Below are positions 12,256 to 23,471 of a DNA stretch of 64,000 nucleotides, one piece after another. Both the position numbers and the translations under genes were made by a program. Numbering within the stretch: position 1 is the stretch's first letter; each line of letters begins with the position of its first letter. This DNA is from Ulota crispa. Taxonomy: Eukaryota; Streptophyta; Bryopsida; Orthotrichales; Orthotrichaceae. The DNA is taken from assembly GCA_963920765.1 (NCBI GenBank), contig OY987246.1, positions 498,501-562,500 on the forward strand. Reading direction: 5' to 3'. A model generated the notes under the pieces. It was given only the letters and a program-made list of their open reading frames with translations, ran no database searches and was not told where the DNA came from.

Positions 12256-12642
12256 AACCAAGCCTATTATCAGTATAGATACTACACATCCTAGAAAAGC
12301 ATTTATATAACAATACATTGATTTTATTAAATGTTTATTATAAGAATTATTTTTATAAAAGCAAAATTTGCAAAGATGAAAAAAGAGGCGATTACAAATC
12401 TATTAGCCATGGTTATGATTCACATGGGTCCAAATGTTTATGGTGATGTTTGTTGATTTCATGTTAATTTTCAATCACATTCCAAAGAATATGCTGGAGA
12501 ACCATGAGCAATCTTATTGTAGGTAATATTTAGAAATAAGTATATGAATTTGATAATTCTATTAACAAAAAATTTTAGATCAATTTAGTTAATCAAAACG
12601 TGATGTAATTGGACAAGTGGATAATTTAACAATGTGCATTTT

Positions 12643-12813
12643 ATGCATATTTCTAGAAATTCCATAATTAAGCCACATATAGATGGAGGGGACAAAGAAA
12701 TCTCTTTGATTACATGGTTTAATATTGGAAATGTTGAAGGAGGCATTTTTCCCGTCCATCAATTATGGTATAAATTTTGCACATCCAATGGTGCTGAAAT
12801 TTTTTTGAGGTAA
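12643..12813 (+). pseudogene. Faint 2OG-Fe(II) dioxygenase-like relic
   Basis: A 56-codon frame from ATG reads 'PHIDGGDKEISLITWFN' then 'VEGGIFPVHQLWYKF' and 'NGAEIFL' before TAA. The HxD pair followed by a GG-x-F segment and a small-residue turn resembles the double-stranded beta-helix core of 2-oxoglutarate/iron dioxygenases (Tet/JBP- or prolyl-hydroxylase-like), where HxD binds iron. The distal histidine and arginine are not seen in frame, and the downstream text is broken by stops. This is resemblance only, with no alignment behind it. It could be chance or the remains of a transposon-borne gene. Confidence 0.22.
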
Positions 12814-15681
12814 AAAAAGTTAGTAAATGAAACTTTAGAAATTAATTCTCTAAATATAAAATTTTCCAAAATTTTCAAACTAGGAGTAGCACTTGTTATT
12901 AAAATAATAACTTGCACAAAACTAATCAATCAAAAGGTTGAAGGGAAAATATCTACATTTATCAAAGATTATTGGTAGTCTATTACTTCAAAATATGATG
13001 GGGATTTTTGAAATAATTTGTACCAGTAATCCATTTCAATATTTTCTTTTTATAAAGCAAAGTGGTTAAAACTAATATTATCCAGTGAACTTATATTTAC
13101 ATAGTCATCTAGTATACAAAGAAAAACTTGGCTTAACTTTTGAAAATATTACTTAAAATTGTAATATTACACTTAAATTTTTATTGAAATATTGAAAGCA
13201 ATACAAATTCATCAAATTTATATTCAAAATTAAATTGTTGATGCAATATTCAACCATATTAACTCCTAAAGGACTGAAGAACCTACTTTGGGCTTTTTGG
13301 ATATTCAAGCAAAGCATTTTTGTGTAAATACTTGAGATACTAATATGAAGATAAGGGTGTATGTGTTCATATTGAAAAGCTTGCATTCCTTCCAAAAAAT
13401 GATGGAATTTAATAATTTTTGAGTGAGATATGGTAAAGTGTGTGATTTAATTGTCAACATGAGCCTCTCTAAAAAAAATAAAAAACAAAGAGATTGGGAA
13501 AGAAGTTGCCCAAATACTATTCAAAAGCACTTTACAATGGCTTGATCACTGGGCAAAAATTGCAGTCAACTTTCCTTGACTATGTAATAATTCCTTTTAT
13601 TTTTGGAAAAATATTCCTTTGGCAAATATTCTACATGATGTTATGGGTTACAATGTACATATTTTGTAATTAAGATTTATTAATATAAGAATCTCTTCAA
13701 TGAGGTTTTTTTAGAGTAATGACAGTTTCAACAAAGTAGTTCTTGCTTCCAAATTTTTTCCACTATGTTTTAAGCATTGTATGGTCATGGAATTTGTGAG
13801 ACACATAGCCAACTTCATGCTCGACAAGAAATTTAAATTGCACAAGAAATTTATAAAGTGGAAGATATCATTTTGGATGACCAAATTAAAAGTTGACACT
13901 TTAAAGAAGCTTGGAAAAAGTTTTGATCCTACTATGAGTGTTATCACCTAATGGAATATGCCTTACAAAGTCTAGAATTTTGAGAGGTTGTACATAAGTA
14001 AGCAACAAAATAGATCTTAGGATTGAATTATTGAAAAAAATTCAAAAATTTGACCCCCTAGACATTTTATTGAGAGGTGTTAGTTTCAAGCCATTTGAGC
14101 ATTTAAACACAAAGGAATTTTAGGGGTTAATTGGCGGTTTGTACTACTAAGTGTTAGAGTCAAAGGATGTAGATAGATTATATAATGAATTTCAATAACT
14201 TTAGGATTATAGAGGCACTTAGATGTTATTTACTCATAACTCCTAAAAAGGAAAAACTGTAATAGATTAAAACTAATCAAAGTTTTTCATTTGATATATG
14301 CTTATAAATGTTGTATCAACTCATTTATATTAAATGATACAATTTCTTTATTTTATTTATTTAATTACATAATTTATTTATTATTTTAGATCTTAATGCT
14401 TTTAGTTGACAAATAAAAATAAAAAGTCTACAAGACAATCTGGACTTTCTCAATTGTCGCAAGTTTATCTTGGTAAAGTTACACTTCTATCACGTCTAAC
14501 ATAGATATACACCTAGATATATTCCAATAAACGGTGGTCTTAATAGTAAGGAATTACAACTTTGTACAATTATATTACACAAGAAATCAAAATTTATTAA
14601 TCCTATAAAGTTGGGTTTAACCCCTATAAGATTAATGCCTCCTTTTGGTCAAAGATTGCTCTAAATTGCCATTTCTAGTGCAAAGAGCAAAAAAGTTAAA
14701 TAGTTTTTTTTTGCATATTCAACCATGGGATCTTGTAGTAAACTAGTATATAAATAAGTGGGAAAATTTCAAATATGTGGATTACATATGTTGCAAGATA
14801 TTTGTGTTTGAAATATCCTAAATTGTTTTTTTGCAACTTGCACACCTAGAAATGCAAAATTAAATTAAATTCATGAATTTTCTAATCCATAAATAAAAAT
14901 TTTAAGTCAAATTAAGTACAAGATAAAAAGGAAAACTAAATTACCCACCAAATAAGAATCTTCATAACTTTCACATCAAATATCCAAGTGCAACTAGTTG
15001 AATAGTTTTACAAACCAAAATCATATAATATATACATATATAAATTTAGAAAAAAAAAGCTCAAGCTTATGTTCTTTTTGGTTGCCTAGTATCCTTTATT
15101 TTGAGCTTTTTGTGTCCTAACAATTGCTTCTAAGCACTCGTTGAAAAAAAACTGTATTCCTAAATAGCTAATCAGATTTTCTTTCTCAAAAAAAAGTTAC
15201 AAAATATCATGATGAAAATTGCGATTGTAGATACATGCCCAAATTCCCAATTGTCCCCCAAATAGACAATGGTCATTTAGGGGTCAATTCCTTCTAGGAA
15301 AATATAATCTAAAAACCACCAATTATGAAGAAAAAAGTACCATAAATCTCAAACCTACCTCAATGTACTTTTTTTCTTCTTTACTTGATCCAAAAAATAA
15401 AATAAAAAATAGGTGTTGAGGTAGGCTTGCATTCTCCTCAAACCTACTATAACCCTTGAGCTCCCCAATGTTCCAAATCTAGCATCTCTATATTCAACAG
15501 TTTGTTGTCTTTGATTGTAATAATCTTTTAATCCATGCAATAAAAACTTACCAAATTTTTCATACACCTACAGACCCTAAATCTCATACAATATCAATGG
15601 CTCTTTTTTTTTGAACTTGCAATGCCAAATTATTTGCAATGAGGTCCAACACGGCATGAATTTGGGTTGGGTGCTCAAGGG
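12814..15681. other. Gene-free AT-rich intergenic DNA
   Basis: No supported gene. Around 14940-15010 the phrase CTTCATAACTTTCACATCAAA echoes the arm of the right-end palindromic family, so parts are probably eroded repeats. Confidence 0.55.
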
Positions 15682-15974
15682 TTAACCCCTTAGCGCTCCA
15701 GCGCCTCATAAACCGCCTCCCATGATTTCAAAGCCTTGTTTGAGGCACTGGATCTAATTTTTTGATTGTGCTATAAACTACAATTATCAAGGCATTCAAG
15801 TTGTCCATGCCAATTGAGTAATGGTGAGGAAAACCAAATGTTCTACAACTGCTGCAAGAGATTTGATTGGGTGAAACTATGTACAAGGCGTGGTGGCAAG
15901 GAGCATTTTATCGGCTACAACTGGTCAATATCCCTTGCAAGCTTCCTTGTGTAAGCTTTGTGGTAGCTGGAAAG

Positions 15975-16053
15975 TGCATTAGCAAAATTATGAGCCCTCT
16001 AGAAGGCCCTTATGAATGCGTGCCTAATACATAACAAAGGTAAGAAAAAACAG

Positions 16054-16116
<63 letters not shown>

Positions 16117-16250
16117 TGGTTTGTACATGGTGTTATATGATCTGACTGCGTGACAAAGGTCAGATTTGACATTTGAAATCTTTTCTATATGCACATTGGG
16201 CACGGATTCATAAGGGCCCTCTAGAGGGCTCAAATTTCTCCTAATGTGTT
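15975..16250. repeat. Inverted repeat with an AT microsatellite in its loop
   Basis: Left arm GAGCCCTCTAGAAGGCCC ... ATGAATGCGTGCC (about 15975-16024) is repeated inverted at about 16198-16250. The loop carries the (TA)n tract. Confidence 0.8.
16056..16115. repeat. (TA)n microsatellite, about 30 units
   Basis: Uninterrupted alternating TA for about 60 bp. Confidence 0.97.
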
Positions 16251-16940
16251 GGCAAGGGTTCAAGCATATTCTAGACCCTTATTATGGCAACCATTACCAA
16301 CTATGCCGGTCATTGTTTTTTGTGCAATAGCAATTTGAAGCTTTAAACCATGACATAAAAAGAAGTGCAATCTTCAATAATTTACAAGTGTGTGCATTCA
16401 CATCTAATCTTGCTACCCACAAAATTTAAGATGATTCAAGGGGCTCATAGAATTTTGTAAAAATCAACAAATAGCAACTACCTACTAAAAATTAAGATTT
16501 TGCCATCACATGTTGTTTGATCAAATGTTATAATCTCCCATCTCCCATGGTCAATTGTTGCCAAAATTTGCAAGCCATTTTCTAAGTAGGTGTTCCATTA
16601 TTTTCAATGGTCACTTTTTGTGAATCATTCAATTGACCAAGAAATAATGCAACAAAATTGTCGGTCTCCAAAAACCTTAATTTTGATGGAAACAGCCTGG
16701 GCGCTCAGGGGTTAACCCCTAAATGTTTGAGTGTGCCGCTACAACCAGTAGAATATGGGGTGTTTTTTTTGTATTTGGAATAGATTCACGCCTTTACTAC
16801 ATTTGAGATCAACAAAGAAGTTGAAAAATAGATCAAAGCAATTCTAGTGGGCTACTTGAGATCCCAAATTAAAACTTCTTATTGGTAACAAATGCCAAAT
16901 ATTTGGTAGGTATATACTATGCCATGTGGTCATTTAAAGA

Positions 16941-17592
16941 TTAACCCTTCACCTCCCATGGTATTTTTGAGTATCTTAGAATTTGTTTGAAAGTGAACAA
17001 AATGCCGGCATTTTGATCAATCTCATCAATTTTCTCTAAAGCGCAATTGTACAAATTCAAAGTAGACATGTTATAGATCACATAGGAAAAGAAATCACAA
17101 AAATATCACTTGTGGATTGAAAGATCATAATGTTTGATCATGAGGGTGTTAAAACTGCAAATGTGATTTGAAGTCTTTCAATCCTCTTTTTGCATCTCAA
17201 ACCTAAAACTGAGGGTACCAAAAAAATATAAGTATGTCAAGCATAACATGTATAACCCCAATTAATTTACGGCTTCTCAAAATCTAATCTACAATTTTTT
17301 AAATTGTATTTTTAATGTGATTTTTTCTCCAAGTTCTAGTGTACTTCAGGCTCAATTCCAAGAGCCTTCAACTCTAGAAAGTGAAGATTTACAATAGACA
17401 CCCTTGCACAAAATCTTGAATAGACAAATAATTTTAATTCATTTTCAAAATCAGACTCTAATTGCTAAAACTAGGCTTCAATAAGAATTTAAAAATAATA
17501 ATAATCACTAAAAAATCTTGAAAAAAGGTTGAACATCTTTGAATAAAATTTAGAGAGGCCTGATTTGGACCCCTTGCATGGTGAGGAGTTAA
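16941..17592. mobile_element. TTAA-flanked miniature element, subfamily A
   Basis: TTAACCCTTCACCTCCCATG at the left matches TTAACTCCTCACCATGC from the right after reverse complement. Internal text (TACAAATTCAAAGTAGACATG, a region around GATTGAAAGATCATAATGTT, and CTCCAAGTTCTAGTGTA) is shared with 18717-19369 and 22549-23275, so the three form one family. Confidence 0.7.
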
Positions 17593-17790
17593 GGGCATCA
17601 TCAATGCAGCACGGGCATTTGGGCGGAGCCTAGGACGGCAAAAGCATTGCTATTTTTTGACTAGTGTATAATTAGAAAATGAGATTACTATCATTGGAAG
17701 CGTATGCAAAAACTTGTCAAACAAATAAAATGACATATGGTGTTGGGAATTGGACAAACAAACTAACGTCCATGATTGGGTGAGCTATAT
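17593..17790. mobile_element. Fragment of the GGGCAT(C)TTCAATGC Tourist-like family
   Basis: GGGCATCATCAATGCA, then GTGTATAATTAGAA and GAGATTACTATCATTGGAAG, match the left arm of the hairpin element at 25299-25799. The second arm is missing. It directly abuts the TTAA of the previous element. Confidence 0.6.
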
Positions 17791-17796
17791 GCAGAA

Positions 17797-18720
17797 AATC
17801 TTTATTTTTTCATGCTTGTGTGGTTTTGAATGTTAAAGCTTCATGCAAGCTTTGATTGAGAAGAGCCTTATATTCTAGAAAGCAGGGTTTCCCACCTTTC
17901 CAACAAGACTAGTTTCACACAAAATAGACAAATATAGCAACTACAAGGTGTAGCTAAGTAGACAAAAGGATGAAAAATCTCACTTTCTTTGCTACCCTAA
18001 AACGGTTCTACAAATGATTTGATTAATGTTATGGAAATTTTGATTGGTGAAAACAATCAAGAATTGACCTTAAATGTAGGATGACAAATTTTTACGATGA
18101 AATGATAGCACCATTTCAATAGATCTTCAAATATTACAATTATACTACTACCGTATAGAGAAACAATACAAGCGTATTTCTTGAGCAATTTGAATTTTTT
18201 TAGGATTGCACAATTGAAATTTGACATTTTTCTTGGATGTTTGACGTATTGTATTGTTGCTTTGATCCATCTTTGACCAAATATGGATACATGTTTTAAG
18301 GCCATGCTATATAAACATCATTATATATCAACCACTAGAAGAAAAACATGCCATAAACGACTGCCACAAATTGTCATGACTGGCTCACAATAACTACCTT
18401 ACAATTGCACAAACAACTGGATAACAACTGCACGGCTAGATTCTAGTTGTGAAAATGTTGTGCAGTTGTTGTACAATTGTATGTGCAATTGTAAGGCAGT
18501 TATTGTGAACCAGTCACGGCAATTCATGGCAGTTGTCTATCTTTGTTTTTCTTCTACTCACATGCCCAATTTCATTGTTTTTTATTTGGTTGGATGCAAA
18601 ATTATTATGGGCACAAGCGTTCTTCAAGACCGATTTCCAAATTGTTGAACAATTTTACTCTAAAAGCCAAAAACCACTCTTCCAAACCAAAATATGGTTC
18701 GGTGGTCTCTAAAGGGTTAA
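17797..18720. repeat. Repeat X, copy 1, ending at TTAA
   Basis: Homologous over its length to 55050-55758 (shared runs include CATTTCAATAGATCTTCA, AGAGAAACAATACAAGC and CTTTGATCCATCTTTGACC). Both copies end GGTCTxTAAxGGGTTAA. This copy is interrupted by a hairpin insertion at 18333-18558 that copy 2 lacks. The left boundary is unknown. Confidence 0.7.
18333..18558. mobile_element. CACTA-like hairpin MITE, about 225 bp
   Basis: The ends read CACTAGAAGAAAAACA and, inverted, AGTAGAAGAAAAACA, close to the CACTACAAGAAAAA ends of plant CACTA elements. Internal arms of about 78 bp (ACTGCCACAAATTG... / ...CAATTCATGGCAGT) pair across a short loop. The empty site is visible in repeat X copy 2 near 55590 (TATCAACTCACA). 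Confidence 0.72.
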
Positions 18721-19369
18721 TCCCTATATGCCCAAGGCTTTTTTTGAGCTTCTAGAAATTTGTTCTAAATTGAAAAAAAAGCTAATAGTTTGATAAGTTG
18801 TATCAATTTCTTTTAAATTGTGACTGTACAAATTCAAATTAGATATGTTAAACGTCACATACAAAAATAATACACAACAATACCACTTACGGATTGAAAG
18901 ATTACAATGTTTGATCAAGAGGGTGTTATAACTGTAAAAATGACTTCAGGTCTTTCAATCCTCTTTTCACATGTCAAATCTAAAATGTTGGTCACCAAAA
19001 AAGTATGGGGTTAAAAGACACAACATACATAACTCCAATCCATTCATAGAGTTTTAAAATCTCTTTTACAAATATTTAAGATGAATTTCTAGAATGAATT
19101 TTTCTCCAAGATCTAGTATATTTGAAGCTCATTTTCATGGGCTCTTAACACTAAAAAAGTCAAGATTGCAATGGACACCCTTGCACAAAATCTTAAATAG
19201 AAATTCACAATCAATAATTTTCAAAATCAGGTTTTTGATTCCAAAACTAGACTTCAAAAAGAATAATTCAAAAATACTAAATACTAAAAATAATAGCTAA
19301 ATTACATTTTATGAAACTTCAAAATATTATCAGCACCAAAATGTGGTGCCTTGGGCATTTAGGGGTTAA
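18717..19369. mobile_element. TTAA-flanked miniature element, subfamily A, 653 bp
   Basis: Left TTAATCCCTATATGCCCAAG and right (inverted) TTAACCCCTAAATGCCCAAG give near-identical 20-bp termini bounded by TTAA. The interior is shared with 16941-17592 and 22549-23275. Near 19011 it has an uninterrupted GGGGTTAAAAGACAC, the empty form of a site that is filled in the 22.5-kb copy. Confidence 0.78.
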
Positions 19370-19529
19370 CCCTTAAACATCCACAGGGAACCGTGTACAC
19401 GTTGACGTATAATTGTTATTTGCTATCGATAAGAAATTTTAATTTGAGATCTCAAGTAGCTCACTAGAACCGCATTGATCTATTCTTCAACTTCTTAATT
19501 GATCTTAAATATAATAGAGGTGTGGATCC

Positions 19530-19685
19530 ATTCCAAATACAAGAAAAATACCCCGTCCTGTACTGGTCACAGCGGCACCCTGGGACGTAGCCACTCCCAG
19601 CGGTTTTAAAAAACCACTCACGCCCCGCCACCTGGCCAGGCGGATGGCAGGTGGCGGGCCCTTTCCCCGTCATGTGCCCCTGCCC
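19530..19685 (+). promoter_or_regulatory. GC- and CpG-rich promoter region of the 20.55-kb gene
   Basis: An abrupt GC-rich stretch upstream of the shared leader holds a palindromic CGCCACCTG ... CAGGTGGCG (about 19624-19655) and GGTTTTAAAAAACC. A G-box-like or dimer-binding role for the palindrome is possible but unproven. No TATA box is obvious. Confidence 0.4.
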
Positions 19686-20549
19686 CAGTAGCTCGGAACC
19701 TCGACCCGCACCTCCAATTCTTCCTTCGCACAGTCGTCTGTGCTCGTCTTGTTAGGGTTTTAGTCTATGGGAGTGCGTTGGTGGACGGCCAGCCAACCAC
19801 GGAGGTGCTTCTCGTTGCTTCTTTGCTCCTCTATCTGGTAAGTTTTACGTGCTGTTGTGTGTCTTTTGTCTTTTCCAAAAAAGAATTCTGTACTATCACT
19901 GCCTTCTCTACTGTAAAGTTCGATGGCGATTTGCATAGACATTAGGGAGATAGATGCATAGATGTGTTGTCTTGTAAGGAATAAGATTTGCGCCATATCT
20001 CGGTCACGAAAATTGGAAAAACACTCGGTATTCGCTTGTGCTTGAGAATTTATTGCCCGTCTCATTTGCAATTTTTTTTTGCATTCTTGTCGATTTTTAG
20101 ACAATGTAGTTTTCCATGTCATAAGCCGTGCTAGGTTGGGAATTTGCTCGCATTTTTGCTGCGTCGATCTATTTCGTCTCGAGGGCGTAGTGAAAGTAAA
20201 TCGTCAGTATTCTGGTTCTTGATGCTTTCAACTGAGGAGCGATAATAACCTTTGTTTTTCGTGAAATAAAGTAACCTGGGAGAGATGTTCTCTCTTTCTG
20301 CAAATTTTGATCTGATGTATGATTGTTATTTGGATGCCTTAAGAGTTCTGTTTGAATGAATCAATATGTGAAGCATAAAATAGTTCGGCAGAGTTTTGCT
20401 TCGTGGCATTGATACAGCGTCCTGTCATGATTCCATTTTTTCTACTTTCAAATGCATATTATGAGGTCATTCCTTGTTGAACATGTTCATGATATTTTGA
20501 TTGTTGAGTCCACCGCAGAGAGACAACCGGCTTGAAGAATTCACGGACA
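19686..20549 (+). promoter_or_regulatory. 5' leader with intron and upstream ORF
   Basis: Exon 1 ends at 19837 before GTAAGT; the intron 19838-20518 ends CCACCGCAG. Blocks 19686-19755 and 19942-20195 match the mL41 leader. An upstream ATG at 19767 gives a 23-residue frame (starts MGVRWW) that becomes TGA across the splice, so the spliced message would carry a short upstream ORF before the ATG at 20550. TTAGGGTTTTAG just before that ATG is a telobox-like element. Confidence 0.55.
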
Positions 20550-20741
20550 ATGGTGAGGACATACACGTTTGCCGCCATGGTAGCAGTGACGTATGCTGTA
20601 ATCACAAGCGGCGATCATGTGTTTCGTTGGATGGCGGAGCGGCAGGAAAGCAAAATCGAGCAGATTAAATTAGACAGGCAAGCAGTGAAGATGCGGCGAG
20701 ATCTGCTTCAAGAAATGGACGAAAAACAATTGTCCTCGTAG
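20550..20741 (+). CDS. Small single-pass membrane protein, unknown function
   Basis: 63 residues. Residues about 5-19 (YTFAAMVAVTYAVIT) form one hydrophobic segment, followed by SGDHVFRWM and a highly charged helical tail (AERQESKIEQIKLDRQ ... MRRDLLQEMDEKQ). The length and layout (short N-terminal membrane span, basic and acidic amphipathic helix) recall small inner-mitochondrial-membrane assembly factors such as PET117, but I cannot confirm membership. ATG at 20550 is chosen as the first ATG after the acceptor at 20517-20518; the frame is open six codons further upstream without another ATG. The leader with intron and telobox supports a genuinely transcribed gene. The leader it shares with the mL41 gene hints at similar expression. 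Confidence 0.6.
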   Translation: MVRTYTFAAMVAVTYAVITSGDHVFRWMAERQESKIEQIKLDRQAVKMRRDLLQEMDEKQLSS

Positions 20742-21035
20742 TGCAAAACTCAATTGGTTCCAATAATGTTTTGTTTGAAACAGACGATCATCTCTAGGGC
20801 ATCCAAAAACCATGTATGTTGTTTTTTGGCCGCTTTGCAGCATGTCCAAGTACGACAGCTCTCCTCTGTCAGGTGCACTTGGATGTTTCTTGCTTATTCA
20901 GTAATCGTTTTTTAGTACTTCATACTCAGGATATCAATATTTGTGTTAATTTGAAATGAAGACCTTTCTCTCGATTTCTCGATTAATGTACACTGAATAT
21001 TGCATTTAGGTTGCCTTTGACAATTAGGTTGCCTT

Positions 21036-21258
21036 AAGGTAGGAGGTTCATGAATGGAGCACCTAAGCGCTGAAACTGAATTTTGGGTAGGTGAAACTCC
21101 TTGAAATGATTTTTAGTAAACTTTCCTTGAAAGATGAGAAGAATTGGCAGCTAACCCAAGTTGTTTCATATGTTTTGGAACATTGTGGAATTAGTTATGA
21201 ATATTTGAAGTGGAAAGGCCGTAGGGCTCTACAATGGAGCACCTCCTCAAATGTGGTT
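21036..21258. mobile_element. MITE family B fragment
   Basis: AAGGTAGGAGGTTCATGAAT followed by GAATTTTGGGTAGGTGAAAC and AAGTGGAAAGGCC matches the other family B copies (26281, 33345, 49520). The right terminus is missing. Confidence 0.7.
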
Positions 21259-21296
21259 GCCTTACCCTTGCATTTAGGTTACCTTGACAATTAGGT

Positions 21297-21500
21297 TGCC
21301 TTGCCCTAGAAATTTATCTCATAATGCATCTTTTGGTCATTTGGAGGCACATGCAACTCTCTAGATTCTCAGTTTTCACATGGTCACAACGTGATCGCTG
21401 CTATTTTTTTAAAAATATTGATGAATATTAGTGTAGCAGCAATAAATATTTGTACAGTGTTAAATGTCAAGGGGGGAACCTCAACGCAATATTCAGTGTA
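21297..21500. repeat. Repeat Y, copy 1
   Basis: TTGCCTTGCCCTAGAAA, GGCACATGCAACTC, AGTGTAGCAGCAATAAAT and GTGTTAAATGTCAAG recur in the same order at 23889-24250. No coding potential. Confidence 0.6.
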
Positions 21501-22548
21501 TTGCTGTCAAAGCTGGACAATGTTCTACCTTGTTACGAGGCCTTTCTTGCTGTTTGATTTTGAGGAACAAATGATCTCTAGGTTTAAGTTACTTGTAAGA
21601 ATATGCATCCACGAGATTTTTTTCCAGAGAAGTGTGAGACTATGAGGTGATGGAGTTGTTCTCGTTGAAGCTAGGGCCGCACATGGTTCGGAATTTCGAA
21701 GATGGATTCCAGATGGGCGGTTCGAGCGACAAAAGCATTCTTTAACTCTTTGGAAGATTCCAATTGGTCTTTGGAATATTCTCCTGTTAAGGATTGTTGG
21801 ACGGACCGACGTTCCCAAGGACAGGGATGACTTTCCTTTTTCTTCTGGACCCATTTGAAAGAACTCAAATCAACTCATGCCTTCCCTTTAGAGCATCCAT
21901 ATCTTTACTCATGAACAATGAATTGATCAATCACAAAGTGGAACACAAGATAAAGCATAGTAAATTTAGGATGAAAAGTGATTTTGAAAGTCATTGTTTG
22001 AAAAGTTAAGCTTGAGTGCCATGAAAATAACTTGTAGATAATTCACAAGGTCTAGAGCACTTATCACCCAAGTATGGCAGCGTTAGACCCTTGGTGCATA
22101 AGAGTGTAGATATTCTTGGAGAAACCAACTGCCAATTTGATTCTCGATGGGAAATCTATATTCTCAAGTTACGTTTTGCTTTAACAGATCAAATTTAAAC
22201 TTTTTTTATAATGTCCTGTTGTTACAAATAGTTTGCCAATCAAGTTTCCATAGTCTTTATAATAATTACAGGTTCTCAACTTGGCTGCGGATTTCTCATA
22301 CTTTTTCTTTTAGATTATTGACTTTCGATTTTATTGAAGAGACTACCACTTCCCCAATGTTTTAATCAATTTGTGTGTGAAAACAAGGACAAATGAAGGA
22401 AAATAGCACTTTCAAAGCAGTTTAGTGACTTTTTTGAGTAAAGTAGTGATTTCGGCACAACATAAGTCGTACGACTATACATGGTCAAGCCACATCGAAA
22501 TTAACCGGCGTTTCAAAACGTTGTTTTGGGAAAAACAAGTGGCTGCAC
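21501..22548. other. No supported gene
   Basis: Short open frames only. A CpG-containing patch at 21660-21860 (CTAGGGCCGCACATGGTTCGG) may be an old gene or transposon fragment, unrecognised. Confidence 0.4.
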
Positions 22549-23275
22549 TTAACCCCTAAATGCCCAAGCCTTATCTGAGCTTTTTGGAATTTCCATAAAA
22601 CATAACAATCAATCACCCTTTTCAAAAATTTCATCAAGTTTTTTCAATTGTAACCGTACAAATTTAAATTGAACATGTTAGAGATTACATGGGAAAAGAA
22701 AACACAACAATATCACTTATAGTTTGAAAGATTATAATGTTTGAACATGAGGGTGTTAAAACTGCAAAAGTGACTTGTAGATTTTTAATCCTCATTTCAC
22801 ATGTCAAATCTAAAAAGTTGGTTACCAAAAAAATATGAGGTTCAACCCCTCATTGCCGAAGGGGATGTTTTTGTCTCCAAAACCCATCTGTTTTGAGAAC
22901 AACCGGCGATGAGGGGTTAAGGTCATTACATGTTTAACTTTAATCAATTTATGACTTTCAAAATCTACTCCTATGTATTTTTAAAATGGATTTCTAATGT
23001 GATTTTTTCTCCAAGCTCTAGTGTATTTGGGGCTCATTTTCAAGATCTTCCAACACTAGAAAACTCAAGATTGTAGTGGATACCCTTGTACAAATTTTTG
23101 AGTAGGAAAATCATCAATTTTCATTTTCAAAATCAGATTTTTGATGTTGAAAATAGACTTCAAAACCAACTAATACTGAAAAAAAAATATTGAAAATAGT
23201 AATTTGATAAGATTTTTTTCATCTTCAAAGCTTTGTTGCGACCCAAATTTGGTCGCTTGGGCATTTAGGGGTTAA
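22549..23275. mobile_element. TTAA-flanked miniature element, subfamily A, 727 bp
   Basis: Both ends read TTAACCCCTAAATGCCCAAG (right end inverted), 20 identical bases bounded by TTAA. The interior is shared with 16941-17592 and 18717-19369. It holds a nested 80-bp insertion at 22841-22920. Confidence 0.82.
22841..22920. mobile_element. Nested 80-bp TTAA mini-element
   Basis: TTCAACCCCTCATTGCCG ... CGGCGATGAGGGGTTAA: the termini are inverted repeats flanked by TTCA and TTAA. The sister copy at about 19007-19020 has an unoccupied TTAA at the same place, so this is an insertion into TTAA. Confidence 0.75.
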
Positions 23276-23471
23276 CTTACTTCTTTGCGCAAAAGTCAAT
23301 TCTTTAAATATTTATGCTTTAATTTTTGGTCTATTCCAAACCGGTGATTTTTTGTGTTCACAAAATGTTATCTCCAACCTCTTGCTATGGAGGTTATTTT
23401 TAGTAGAATAATAGACGAACTATGAGAAAGTGATTGTCCCCTAGTTTTCTAAAATACAGATTACATAATTA

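Larger units (their letters stand above)
15682..16715. mobile_element. TTAA-flanked miniature element (piggyBac-like), about 1.03 kb
   Basis: The left end is TTAA followed by CCCCTTAGCGCTCCAG; the right end, reverse-complemented, is TTAA followed by CCCCTGAGCGCCCAGG. TTAA duplications with CCC...GGG termini are the piggyBac hallmark. No transposase is encoded. It contains the hairpin with the AT microsatellite (15975-16250). Confidence 0.6.

Noticed and set aside
16024-16263. Open frame with a run of alternating Ile-Tyr
   Set aside because: It is only the translation of the (TA)n microsatellite.
21660-21860. Possible gene fragment in a CpG-containing patch
   Set aside because: All frames are broken by stops and no motif could be recognised.
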